A DNA stretch of 32,372 nucleotides from an uncultured Gammaproteobacteria bacterium (GTDB lineage: Bacteria > Pseudomonadota > Gammaproteobacteria > SZUA-152): positions 1 to 32,372 of the forward strand of contig CAJVYS010000029.1 in assembly GCA_913009875.1 (NCBI GenBank), in the 5' to 3' direction. Within the stretch, counting starts at the first letter, position 1. Each line of letters opens with the position of its first letter. Made by a program: the position numbers and the translations under genes. Below the pieces are notes generated by a model that worked only from the letters and a program-made list of their open reading frames with translations, was not told the origin of the DNA and did no database searches. Shown piece after piece: positions 17,388 to 27,741 of this stretch.

Positions 17388-19394
17388 ATGTCCGATCTCA
17401 ATCCCCGCCAGAAAGAGGCGGTGCGCTATATCGACGGCCCGTTGCTGGTGCTGGCCGGCGCCGGTTCCGGCAAGACCCGCGTGATCACGCAGAAGATCGT
17501 GCACCTGGTAAAGCGGTGTGATCTCAAGGGTTTTCACATCGCCGCCCTGACCTTCACCAACAAGGCGGCGCGCGAGATGCAGTCACGCCTGGCCGATCAG
17601 TTGGAGGCCAAGTACCGCCGTGGCATGCGCATCTCCACCTTTCACAACCTTGGCCTGAATATTCTCAAACGTGAGCATGCCCACGTCGGCCTCAAGCCCG
17701 GTTTTTCCATCTACGATGCACAGGATGTGCAGCAGTTGATCAAAGAGCTGATGCGCCGTGCCTTTGATGGCGATGATCAGGCCAGCGAGATGCAATGGCA
17801 GATTTCCGCCTGGAAGAATGACCGCATCAGTCCCGAGCGGGCACAGCTTGAGGCCAATGGCGACCCGAAGCAGGTGGCGGCTTCGGTGTTGTACGAGGCC
17901 TACAACCGCACCCTGCGTGCCTACAATGCGGTGGATTTCGACGACCTCATCGGCCTGCCCGTGGAGCTGTTCGACGCGCAGCCCGAGGTACTGGAGCACT
18001 GGCAGAACCGTATTCGCTACCTGCTGGTGGATGAATATCAGGACACCAACGCCACCCAGTATCGGCTGGTGCAACAAATCGTTAGCGTACGCGGGGCCTT
18101 TACCGTGGTGGGCGATGACGACCAGTCCATCTATGCCTGGCGTGGCGCGCAGCCGGAGAACCTGGCGCTGTTGTCGGAGGACTTTGCGACCCTGAAGGTC
18201 ATCAAGCTGGAACAGAACTACCGCTCCGCCGGGCGCATCCTCAAGGCGGCAAATAAGCTCATTGGCAATAATCCGCACGTGTTTGAAAAACGCCTGTGGT
18301 CGGAGCTGGGCTACGGTGATCCGCTCAAGGTGATCCAGGCCAAGAACGAGGATCACGAGGCGGAGCAGGTGGTGTCACGTCTGCTGGCGCACAAGTTTCA
18401 GAGCGGCGGGCGCTTCTGCGACTATGCGATTCTGTATCGCGGCAACCACCAGTCGCGCCTGTTCGAGCGCGCCCTGCGCGAGAGCCAGATTCCCTACAAG
18501 ATCTCCGGCGGCACTTCTTTCTTCGCCTATCAGGAGGTGAAGGACGTCATGGCTTACCTGCGCCTGCTGGTGAACGATGATGACGACAACGCCTTCGTGC
18601 GCGTCATCAACACCCCGCGCCGTGAGATCGGCCCCACCACGCTGGAGAAACTGGCGGGCTACGCCACCGGGCGCGGCATCAGTCTGTGTGCGGCGGCCTA
18701 CGAGCTGGGGCTGGAGACGGTACTGCCGGAGCGCGCCGTGAGCCGCCTGCGCGAATTCGTCGAATGGCTGGCGGACAAGTCAGATCAGGCCCAACGCGGC
18801 GATCCGCTGGAGGCGGTGAAGAGTCTGGTCAACGACATTCGCTACGAAGAGTGGCTGCTGGACACCTGCAACGACCCCAAGACCGCCGAGCGGCGTATGG
18901 GCAATGTGCACGAGTTGCTGACCTGGCTGGGGCGCATGGCCGAACAGGAGGGCGATGGTGCCAGCCTGTCTGATCTGGTGTCACGCATGACCCTGATGGA
19001 CATCCTCGAGCGCAACGAGGAAGAGCAGCGCGATGACTGTGTGGCGCTGATGACCCTGCACGCCGCCAAGGGGCTGGAGTTTCCGCATGTCTTCATGGTC
19101 GGCGTGGAGGAGCAGCTGCTGCCGCATCACTCCAGTCTGGACGAGGACAACGTCGAAGAGGAGCGCCGTCTGTGCTACGTGGGTATCACCCGCGCACAGA
19201 AGACCCTGACCTTCAGCATGGCCCTGCGGCGGCGCAAGCACGGCGAGGTGATGGACTGCGAGCCCAGCCGTTTTCTCGGCGAGCTGCCGGAGGATGACCT
19301 GGTCTGGGAGGGTGGCGGGCAGCAGGTTGATCCGGAAGAGCGCCAGACCCGCGGCAAGGCGCATCTGGCCAATCTGCGCGACATGCTCAATTAA
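17388..19394 (+). CDS. rep: ATP-dependent DNA helicase Rep
   Basis: 668 aa (E. coli Rep 673). Superfamily 1A helicase that moves 3' to 5' and clears proteins ahead of replication forks. The N-terminus MSDLNPRQKEAVRYIDGPLL fits Rep. All SF1 motifs are visible: Walker A AGAGSGKT (23-30), Ia TFTNKAAREM, II LLVDEYQDTN with D215-E216, III VGDDDQSIYAWRGA, IV LEQNYRS, V MTLHAAKGLEFPHVF, VI EERRLCYVGITRAQK. I chose the ATG at 17388 over an in-frame TTG at 17367 because it gives the conserved start. Divergent from arsM. The 3' end is followed by a 268-bp gap before the first porin. Confidence 0.95.
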   Translation: MSDLNPRQKEAVRYIDGPLLVLAGAGSGKTRVITQKIVHLVKRCDLKGFHIAALTFTNKAAREMQSRLADQLEAKYRRGMRISTFHNLGLNILKREHAHVGLKPGFSIYDAQDVQQLIKELMRRAFDGDDQASEMQWQISAWKNDRISPERAQLEANGDPKQVAASVLYEAYNRTLRAYNAVDFDDLIGLPVELFDAQPEVLEHWQNRIRYLLVDEYQDTNATQYRLVQQIVSVRGAFTVVGDDDQSIYAWRGAQPENLALLSEDFATLKVIKLEQNYRSAGRILKAANKLIGNNPHVFEKRLWSELGYGDPLKVIQAKNEDHEAEQVVSRLLAHKFQSGGRFCDYAILYRGNHQSRLFERALRESQIPYKISGGTSFFAYQEVKDVMAYLRLLVNDDDDNAFVRVINTPRREIGPTTLEKLAGYATGRGISLCAAAYELGLETVLPERAVSRLREFVEWLADKSDQAQRGDPLEAVKSLVNDIRYEEWLLDTCNDPKTAERRMGNVHELLTWLGRMAEQEGDGASLSDLVSRMTLMDILERNEEEQRDDCVALMTLHAAKGLEFPHVFMVGVEEQLLPHHSSLDEDNVEEERRLCYVGITRAQKTLTFSMALRRRKHGEVMDCEPSRFLGELPEDDLVWEGGGQQVDPEERQTRGKAHLANLRDMLN

Positions 19395-19449
19395 TAACCT
19401 GATTGTTTTGCTGGTTAATTGAACGGCCCGTTCTATCTATTTGGGTGGA

Positions 19450-19466
19450 TGCAACGAATTGTTGCA
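19450..19466. promoter_or_regulatory. Dyad TGCAAC-N5-GTTGCA, possible operator
   Basis: A perfect 6-bp inverted repeat with a 5-bp spacer, about 200 bp upstream of the first porin in a 268-bp gap. No regulator is recognised for it. Confidence 0.3.
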
Positions 19467-19662
19467 AACATGAGGAATATGCCTTTTCCACTTCTTTCTC
19501 TCAGGCCCGTCAGCGATGGCCGTAAAATCCTTTATATTCCGCATGATGACTGAGGTCAGCGGGTAAGCGGTGCTGTTGGGCTGCACATTCTTCTTTTTGA
19601 TAAGCATGGTATGAATTCTGCTTAACAGCTGGACAGCAATAGCGATTCTGATGGGAGAAATA

Positions 19663-20778
19663 ATGATGACGAAAAATAAAACGTTAATGGCGACCCGTAG
19701 TGCCCGCCTGCGTTTATCCTGCGTGGCCGTGGCGGCGGCAGTCCTGGTGCCCGCGGCCTCCTTTGCTGCCGTCCCCCTGGGCGCTGGCGAAAAGGTCAAG
19801 CTGTATGGCGATATGCGCATTCGTACCGAGACGGACAAGAGTGAAAAGCAGGATGGCACCGATCGTAACCGTACCCGCCTGCGTTACCGGGCCCGCCTCG
19901 GGGTAGCGTTCCAGCCCAATGACAACTGGTCGGCCAAGATACGTCTGGCCACCACCAGCAGCCAAAACTCACCCCATGTCACCTTTGCCACCGTCGGTAA
20001 GACGGCGGATCTGAGTATTGGTGTCGATACAGCCCTGATTGCCTATACGGGTATCAGTAACCTGACCCTGGTTGCCGGCAAGACACCGCTCAATTTCTGG
20101 AAGCAGAACGAGGTGTTTCTGGATGACGATATCCACCCGGAAGGCCTTGCCGCCGTGTACAAGGCCGGCCCCGTCACCCTGAATGCCGCCTATGCCTATC
20201 TCAGCGCGGGCACTTGGGATACTGAAACGAATCCTGCCAAAAAGAACAGTGGCGTCGTTACCTACCAAGCGGTCTTCCAGGGCGGCAATGGCCTGAAATA
20301 CGCCGCCGCGCTGGGTGGCGCCAGCGTGAATGCACCCGACGGTGCGTTCAATGCCACCCAGCACACGGCGCTCAGCGCCCAGCTGAAGGGCGGCGCCTGG
20401 CTGGCTGGCGCCGACTACATTAAGAGTGATGCCGATACCGAAGACACGGCCTATGTGGTGCAGGGCCGTTACAAGATTACCGAGGCCATCGGTCTGCGCG
20501 CCTATTATTACCATGTCGAGGCCTATGCTACGCTTGCTGACGGACTGTTTACCCAAGATAACTTTCCCTCTGCGCGATCCGCCGCAGACAACTTCAAGGG
20601 CGTCCGCCTGCAGATGGACTACAAGGTCGACAAGGGCACCAGCGTGGATCTTCGCCTCTATAATACGGAGATCATCACCCGGGGCCTTGGCCGGACTGAC
20701 ACCAACGGTAATGGTAGCCCTAATCGGCAGGACGCCAAAAACACCCGCCTGCAGCTCAACGTGAACCTCAAGTTCTGA
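19663..20778 (+). CDS. Putative outer-membrane beta-barrel porin 1
   Basis: 371 aa from the ATG at 19663, which has GGGAG at 19653-19657; an upstream ATG at 19651 overlaps that ribosome site. A signal peptide (cleavage likely after ASFA, residues about 30-35) leads to a mature protein built of alternating amphipathic strands (VKLYGDMRIRTET; RLRYRARLGVAF; WSAKIRLATTS; LTLVAGKTPLNFW) and ending in Phe (LQLNVNLKF), the C-terminal signature recognised by the BAM machinery. The pattern resembles bacterial putative porins of about 400 residues. The substrate is unknown. A strong terminator follows, so it is transcribed separately from the second barrel protein. Confidence 0.82.
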   Translation: MMTKNKTLMATRSARLRLSCVAVAAAVLVPAASFAAVPLGAGEKVKLYGDMRIRTETDKSEKQDGTDRNRTRLRYRARLGVAFQPNDNWSAKIRLATTSSQNSPHVTFATVGKTADLSIGVDTALIAYTGISNLTLVAGKTPLNFWKQNEVFLDDDIHPEGLAAVYKAGPVTLNAAYAYLSAGTWDTETNPAKKNSGVVTYQAVFQGGNGLKYAAALGGASVNAPDGAFNATQHTALSAQLKGGAWLAGADYIKSDADTEDTAYVVQGRYKITEAIGLRAYYYHVEAYATLADGLFTQDNFPSARSAADNFKGVRLQMDYKVDKGTSVDLRLYNTEIITRGLGRTDTNGNGSPNRQDAKNTRLQLNVNLKF

Positions 20779-20806
20779 CCTCCGGAGCTTAAATCACGCA
20801 ACCCGT

Positions 20807-20844
20807 AAGGGGATATGGGCGTCGGCCCGTATCCCCTTTTTTGT
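20807..20844 (+). terminator. Intrinsic terminator after porin 1
   Basis: A 14-bp stem (20807-20820 with 20825-20838; one G-T pair) with the loop GTCG, followed by a T-run. A textbook Rho-independent terminator. Confidence 0.92.
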
Positions 20845-20863
20845 GTCTGCCGTGGTTTATATT

Positions 20864-20927
20864 TGTGGGAGCGGCTTCAGCCGCGAATTGAGCTTGTTAT
20901 TTCTTCGCGGCTGAAGCCGCTCCCACA
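20864..20927. repeat. REPIN (family 1)
   Basis: Inverted REP pair, arms 20864-20887 and 20904-20927 (TGTGGGAGCGGCTTCAGCCG type), just beyond the porin 1 terminator. The remaining gap up to 21059 holds a short palindrome (GGTGGGCA/TGCCCACC near 21002) and a diverged half of element B (CGGATTCCGATAAATATCCG). Confidence 0.85.
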
Positions 20928-21059
20928 ATAATAATTTCTTTTGGCCTATTCGGATTTTTCAAAAGAATGACCTGATTTTTTATGATATTCAGTAGCGTAG
21001 GGTGGGCACTGCCCACCGCAAAGCACGGATTCCGATAAATATCCGAGCGGCATCAACGC

Positions 21060-21095
21060 TTGACAAAATCCGACTTAATGAGAATAATTCGCATT
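21060..21095 (+). promoter_or_regulatory. Sigma70 promoter overlapped by a Fur-box-like palindrome
   Basis: TTGACA (21060-21065, perfect -35), a 17-bp spacer, then AATAAT (21083-21088, one mismatch to TATAAT). The 9-1-9 palindrome AATGAGAAT-A-ATTCGCATT (21077-21095, one mismatched pair) covers the -10 and resembles the Fur consensus. Binding of iron-loaded Fur there would block RNA polymerase. The porin ATG follows at 21125. Confidence 0.7.
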
Positions 21096-21124
21096 TATGG
21101 TATGGCTGACACTCAGGACGCAGG

Positions 21125-22279
21125 ATGAAGGATCAAAAGAGGGTGGTAAATACACTGGTCGTGGCTTGTGCCCTGTCGGCTCCGATGGCGCTGCTGGCGG
21201 CGATTCCGCTCAATGACACTGTCAGTGTGATCGGTGACACGCGTACCGGGTTTTATACCCTGCACCGTGATGACCGCGATGGCAGTGAATTAATCAAGAA
21301 CGAGTGGCGTCTGCGCCTGCGCGTTGGCCTGCAGGCAGATATCAGTGACTCGCTCACCGCCCGGGCGCGTTTTGCCGGTCGCTATACCACCCATAAGGAC
21401 AGCGCTGATCCTGAGTTCGATTTCTATCAGGGCATCACGCCCGGTAAGGATGGCCTGAAGATGGGGCAATCCACCCTGGACGAAATCTGGTTGAATTATG
21501 CCGCCGAGCGCTGGAGCCTGCGCGCCGGGCGCATGCAGACCAAGTTCGAGTTGACCGGGGTGGCGAAAAAATCGCTGGACCGCAACGACAGCCCCAATAC
21601 CGACATCGCCTGGACCGACGGTCTGTATTTTAAATACAAAGGCGGCAATGGCTGGAATACCCACGTCATTGCACAGTACAACTATGCGGAAGGCGCGACG
21701 CAGGTGCGCCGTGGGACGCTGGACTTCAGCGATGACGACAGCCGCATCAGCTATTTCGCCGCCCTGGAAAAGCGGGACAAAAAGGCCACCATTGTGCAGC
21801 AGGGTGTGGATATCACCTGGCTGCCCGCCGCCCTGCCGGGCAGCGGCGGAAATCCCGATGACTACTGGGCCTTCGTCGGTCGCATGGCCGCGCAGTGGCC
21901 CATGGGCTCGGGTGGGATGAAATTCCTCCTCGGTGGCGAGCTGGGTTTCGCCCCCAACACGCCCACCAACAGCGCGCTCAAGCTGGGCGGCGCGGGTGAC
22001 GTGGGCGGCATGGCGGGGCAGGTGACTTTCAACTTCATCGACATCGCGCCCAAGCACAGCGTTGGCGTGGTGCTGGCGCGGGCCGATGCCGGCTGGCTGT
22101 TGTCGCCGGACTTCAAGAGCAACCAATACCTGGCCGAAACCCGCTATCGCTGGAACCTCGCTAAGAAACAACGCATCGAGGTGCGCGTGCGTTACCGCAC
22201 CGACATCGAACAGCGCATCGACAAACCCGAGCGGCGCCAGGACAAGGATCTGTACGCACGTTACACCGTGAAGTTCTGA
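21125..22279 (+). CDS. Putative outer-membrane beta-barrel porin 2, likely iron-regulated
   Basis: 384 aa. Signal peptide MKDQKRVVNTLVVACALSAP... with cleavage likely after LLA (residues about 20-26), then amphipathic strands (RLRLRVGLQADISD; LTARARFAGRY; WSLRAGRMQTKF; NTHVIAQYNYAEG) and a C-terminal YTVKF ending in Phe. Overall plan and the start of the mature region (AIPLNDTVSVIGDTRTG) resemble porin 1 (AVPLGAGEKVKLYGDMRIR), so the two are probably distant relatives. AGGA lies 7 nt before the ATG. Its promoter carries a Fur-box-like site, suggesting expression under iron limitation, but it has no plug domain or TonB box and is therefore not a TonB-dependent receptor. Substrate unknown. Confidence 0.82.
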   Translation: MKDQKRVVNTLVVACALSAPMALLAAIPLNDTVSVIGDTRTGFYTLHRDDRDGSELIKNEWRLRLRVGLQADISDSLTARARFAGRYTTHKDSADPEFDFYQGITPGKDGLKMGQSTLDEIWLNYAAERWSLRAGRMQTKFELTGVAKKSLDRNDSPNTDIAWTDGLYFKYKGGNGWNTHVIAQYNYAEGATQVRRGTLDFSDDDSRISYFAALEKRDKKATIVQQGVDITWLPAALPGSGGNPDDYWAFVGRMAAQWPMGSGGMKFLLGGELGFAPNTPTNSALKLGGAGDVGGMAGQVTFNFIDIAPKHSVGVVLARADAGWLLSPDFKSNQYLAETRYRWNLAKKQRIEVRVRYRTDIEQRIDKPERRQDKDLYARYTVKF

Positions 22280-22297
22280 TTTGCAGGGTTAATTGCC

Positions 22298-22343
22298 AAG
22301 CCGGCAATCCTGCGTCTTTGCACGCGGGGTTGCCGGCTTTTTA
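22298..22343 (+). terminator. Intrinsic terminator after porin 2
   Basis: AAGCCGGCAATCC pairs with GGGTTGCCGGCTT, an inner GCGT/ACGC stem extends it, and a T-run follows. Confidence 0.85.
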
Positions 22344-22366
22344 TTGCAACGGCGTTGATAAAACCC

Positions 22367-22436
22367 GCAGGAGCGGCCCCTCAGGCCGCGATAGATTTCT
22401 CACTATTGTCATCGCGGCCTGAGGGGCCGCTCCTAC
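22367..22436. repeat. REPIN (family 2 variant)
   Basis: GCAGGAGCGGCCCCTCAGGC followed by CGCGAT (22367-22392), inverted at 22411-22436. Same outer and inner bases as the copies at 15899 and 16187 but with a different palindromic middle (CCCCTCAGG instead of ACCCTTGGG). Confidence 0.8.
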
Positions 22437-22446
22437 AGTCCGGTAG

Positions 22447-22478
22447 GTTGGGCAAAGGAGCGAAGCGACGTGCCCAAC
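22447..22478. repeat. GTTGGGCA/TGCCCAAC palindrome
   Basis: 8-bp arms around GGAGCGAAGCGACG-type sequence. The same palindrome is inside element B (12764-12793 region). The 18 bases ACAGTCCGGTAGGTTGGG at its left (22435-22452) recur at 22642-22659. Confidence 0.65.
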
Positions 22479-22509
22479 GTTCTGTGGTTTGGGGCAGGCC
22501 CGGGATGGG

Positions 22510-22594
22510 AACGCAGAGGACGCAAAGGCGCAAAGGTCGCAGAGGATATATAGAGAATTCTTTGCGTTCTCCGCGCCTTTGCGTCCTTTGCGTT
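22510..22594. repeat. GCAAAG-type inverted repeat
   Basis: Left arm 22510-22544 (AACGCAGAGGACGCAAAGGC...) and right arm 22560-22594 are imperfect inverted copies about 35 bp long, built from repeated GACGCAAAGGCGC-like words. Purpose unknown. Confidence 0.7.
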
Positions 22595-22649
22595 ATAGCC
22601 TCTCAAATAATAAGCAATCACATGAAACTCATGCCGCCGCCACAGTCCG

Positions 22650-22775
22650 GTAGGTTGGGGTGACGACTGCATGGATGCAGGAGGTACGAGCCCATGGACG
22701 GGCGAAGGTAGAACAATGCAGGAGCAATTGTCGAGGGCGACGCAGGATGCCAAAGCCGAGGAACGAACCCCAACA
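22650..22775. repeat. GTTGGGGT-bounded repeat element
   Basis: GTTGGGGT (22654-22661) and ACCCCAAC (22767-22774) bound about 110 bp. No coding sign; it resembles a small inserted repeat. Confidence 0.5.
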
Positions 22776-22786
22776 GTTTTAATGCA

Positions 22787-23055
22787 CTAGTGCAGTGTCC
22801 TGAATAGTATGCCTATTAAGAAAGTCAGTAAATACGCGAGTGCAAGGCGCAGACCGCAGGGAATGGCCGCTCCCTTTCCAAGGTCTGCAACACCGCAATC
22901 GCGTATTTAATGGCTTCCCTTCGGGCGAGACGAAAGAGGCCATCTGGGGTGTTGCGCCCTCTTGAGGTAGAATGGCCACCCCTGCGAGGGCGCGCCTACC
23001 AGCTGCCCCCTTTCGTCTCGTCTTAATAGGCATACTATTCAGGACACTGCACTAG
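22787..23055. mobile_element. MITE-like element C, complete copy (269 bp)
   Basis: Perfect 35-bp terminal inverted repeats (22787-22821 and 23021-23055, beginning CTAGTGCAGTGTCCTGAATA), bounded by CTAG at both ends. IS630-type transposases prefer CTAG and duplicate the central TA, so this is probably a non-autonomous element mobilised by such an enzyme elsewhere. The interior contains further palindromes (TAAATACGCGA/TCGCGTATTTA; GCAGACC/GGTCTGC). A second copy starts at 32246. Confidence 0.88.
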
Positions 23056-23252
23056 CCATCATTGCGGGTTCTCCTGCCTGGCGGCTTCATACTTTAGCCG
23101 ATTCCTTTAGCCTTTAGCCTCCCCCTTTAGACCCCAGGCGTTCCCAACGCAGAGCCAGCATGTGTTCTAATGTCATGGCTGTTACGTGGTCGGATATTGA
23201 CTACCGCTGGCACCAGAACAACACCAGATAACCGGATTACAGGCCTACTAGC

Positions 23253-23822
23253 ATGCTGTGTTTTGTCAAAGAATTCGTCCGTTCCCCCAAATCAACCGGC
23301 GCCCTGATTGCGTCGTCCCGCGAACTGGCCCAGAACATAACAGCCGCTGCCAAACTGGACTCTGCAAAAATGATTGTTGAGTTCGGGACGGGCACCGGCG
23401 TATTCACCGACCAGATCCTGCGCACAAAAAATGCCGAATCGGAGTTCTTTGGGATGGAAATCAATCCCATCTTCGTAAAGAAAACCCAGGAGCGCTGCCC
23501 GAACGCCCGCGTCTACCAGGACTCCGCTACCAACGTGCATCGCTATCTGGCCAAACATGGCCACAGTGGCTGCGACTGCATTATTTCGGGCTTGCCTTGG
23601 AGTATCTTTGACAAGGACCTGCAAAAAGAACTTCTGCAGGTCATCTTTGATGCCTTAAATCCTGGTGGCATCTTCGTCACTTTTTCCTACATCAGCGGCC
23701 CCTTGCTCCCGGCCGGGCGCCATTACAACAGACTGCTGCCCAGCACCTTCGCTTCTGTCTCACGCTCGAAAATCATCTGGAATAACCTGCCACCGGCTTT
23801 CATCTACGCCTGCCGGAAATAA
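23253..23822 (+). CDS. PmtA-like SAM-dependent methyltransferase
   Basis: 189 aa. The opening MLCFVKEFVRSPKSTGALIASSRELAQ is the pattern of short phospholipid N-methyltransferase-like (PmtA) proteins. Class I Rossmann motif I VEFGTGTGVF (42-51), acidic residue after strand 2 in FGMEINP (67-73), and the substrate-side motif IISGLPWSIF (110-119) are visible. PmtA enzymes methylate phosphatidylethanolamine to phosphatidylcholine; related proteins act on other substrates, so specificity is uncertain. No signal peptide; probably cytoplasmic and membrane-associated. Immediately preceded by the repeat block and followed by an AT-rich gap. Ribosome site weak. Confidence 0.82.
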   Translation: MLCFVKEFVRSPKSTGALIASSRELAQNITAAAKLDSAKMIVEFGTGTGVFTDQILRTKNAESEFFGMEINPIFVKKTQERCPNARVYQDSATNVHRYLAKHGHSGCDCIISGLPWSIFDKDLQKELLQVIFDALNPGGIFVTFSYISGPLLPAGRHYNRLLPSTFASVSRSKIIWNNLPPAFIYACRK

Positions 23823-23914
23823 TTTCTTGAGGTTTGCCTTGGTGCCGCTCCATTCCTTGCTGGCACAAAGAAAGGGGGGGCGCTACCAATGTCATTAAGC
23901 GTTAACTCATTGAT

Positions 23915-24166
23915 TTATTTTGCTCTTTTGTAGTTGCCATTAAACGTTTTGGTGTTTGATTTCCGACGACGATAACGTCTGCCATTTCGTACCGGTTCTA
24001 TTGTGTAAGCCATGTAATCAATCAGAGTATCCAATCTATCTTGCAGCTTCTGAACTGAAAACAAAACCAGCTCAAGGGCGGAAGATATTGAATATGACGG
24101 GTTATCGGTGGGGTTTTTCGGGAAATACTTCGTGGCTGAAGCCACTCCCACAGAAGCTACGCCCAC
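23915..24166 (-). pseudogene. Possible small or truncated hypothetical gene
   Basis: An 83-codon minus-strand frame. Its C-terminal part (SALELVLFSVQKLQDRLDTL, then IDYMAY and a basic tail RRYRRRKS) reads like a protein, with an amphipathic helix and a charged end. The N-terminal 20 codons run through the REP half-site, so an original 5' end is probably lost. No family recognised, no ribosome site. Confidence 0.3.
24129..24152. repeat. REP half-site (family 1, diverged)
   Basis: TTCGTGGCTGAAGCCACTCC followed by CACA; the partner arm is absent. Compensating changes (GTGG/CCAC) keep its own short palindrome intact. Confidence 0.65.
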
Positions 24167-24181
24167 AAGGGTGGAAGGGGC

Positions 24182-25087
24182 TTACTGCGTGACCGTGGTC
24201 TCGGTTTCTTCCGTCTGGGGCAGCTTGACCGGAGTGATCAGCACCACCAGGCCGAACAGCGGATGGTCGAGGTAGTGCATGACCTTTGAACGCATGCGAC
24301 GGGATTCGCGCATGCGGAAGCCGCGAATGGCCTGCCATTCTTTCAGCCGGTAGGCCGGACCCTGGGGCTCATAGAGGGTGGGATAGGGGCGGTCATACCA
24401 GAGGTCGAAGTCCGGTACCGGTACCGCAGTCTGCTGGGTGACGGGAATGCGATAGATCAGGTCCGTGGCCAGATGCAGGTAGCGGGCGACACTCAGTGTG
24501 ACTGTGCCAATGAGTTTCGGATTGGGCGGGCCGGCATGGGTTTCTGTCTGGGACTGGGGTTGGCCACCGATGATCAATGGCTTTGTCATGTCGTCATAGA
24601 GCAGCACCGGGCGGGCGCTCGCTCGCTCGTAGGTTGGTTGACGCCAGGCCACATGTAACAGGGGTTCAAAACGCGATGAGCGGCGCAGGCGCCTGGCGGT
24701 CTTCTGCAATTGCCACTCGGATTCATCCAGCAACTGAAACGCGACAGGGGCCTTCGTGGTATCGCCGACGGGGGTCTCTGCGGTGGAAGATTTCACCCGC
24801 ATTATTTCATCCGCTGCGGTAGGGGTGATCTCCTGCGGCAGTTGTAGTTCCACCAGCTCCTCCATCGGCAGATCCACGCCGATGATTGCCGGCCATTGCT
24901 CGGCATCCAGCGCCTGCGGATTGTTGTGGGCAAACAGGATCAGTTCTACCTCGTACCAGCGGCCACCGTCCTCGTCTTCATTGTCGGCGGCCGCGGCCAT
25001 GCCGCAGAAAATGGCCATCAGCAGCCCCGCGAGCCAGCGGTTCTTGGTAGTATGTGCGCCTGTCAGAAATGTAGTTGTCTTCGGCAT
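24182..25087 (-). CDS. CsiV-family periplasmic protein
   Basis: 301 aa. A signal-peptide-like segment (RWLAGLLMAIFCGMAAAA, residues about 17-34) is followed by the family-typical RWYEVELILFAHN (43-55), then a proline-rich middle and the conserved C-terminal part with LHVAWRQP, YLHLATDLIYR, MRSKVMHYLDHPLFGLVVLITP. Members (named for Vibrio CsiV, a peptidoglycan-binding partner of the LpoA-PBP1A system) are periplasmic. The start ATG has GGATA just upstream; an internal Met at the signal peptide could also start it. It is divergent from def with only 30 bp between the start codons. In many gammaproteobacteria the family lies beside mfd, which is not present here. Confidence 0.8.
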   Translation of the reverse strand: MPKTTTFLTGAHTTKNRWLAGLLMAIFCGMAAAADNEDEDGGRWYEVELILFAHNNPQALDAEQWPAIIGVDLPMEELVELQLPQEITPTAADEIMRVKSSTAETPVGDTTKAPVAFQLLDESEWQLQKTARRLRRSSRFEPLLHVAWRQPTYERASARPVLLYDDMTKPLIIGGQPQSQTETHAGPPNPKLIGTVTLSVARYLHLATDLIYRIPVTQQTAVPVPDFDLWYDRPYPTLYEPQGPAYRLKEWQAIRGFRMRESRRMRSKVMHYLDHPLFGLVVLITPVKLPQTEETETTVTQ

Positions 25088-25117
25088 TTATCCGTATCTA
25101 TCCAAGGAAGCTGTTTT

Positions 25118-27708
<2,591 letters not shown>

Positions 27709-27741
27709 GGACATCGCTCTGATGAAAACGAAGAAATATCC

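Larger units (their letters stand above)
22280..23252. other. Gene-free repeat block, about 970 bp
   Basis: Holds, in order, the porin 2 terminator, a family-2 REPIN, a GTTGGGCA palindrome, a GCAAAG-type inverted repeat, a GTTGGGGT-bounded element and MITE C. The last 200 bp (23056-23252) before the methyltransferase contain no recognised element; its promoter must lie there. No authentic coding sequence is visible. Confidence 0.8.
23823..24181. other. AT-rich gap with a possible gene remnant
   Basis: 359 bp, AT-richer than its surroundings. Contains an open minus-strand frame (23915-24166) and a lone REP half-site (24129-24152). Confidence 0.5.

Noticed and set aside
22779-23033. 84-codon minus-strand frame in element C, repeated at 32246 onward
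   Set aside because: It lies over palindromic element DNA, has no family features, and is repeated only because the element is.
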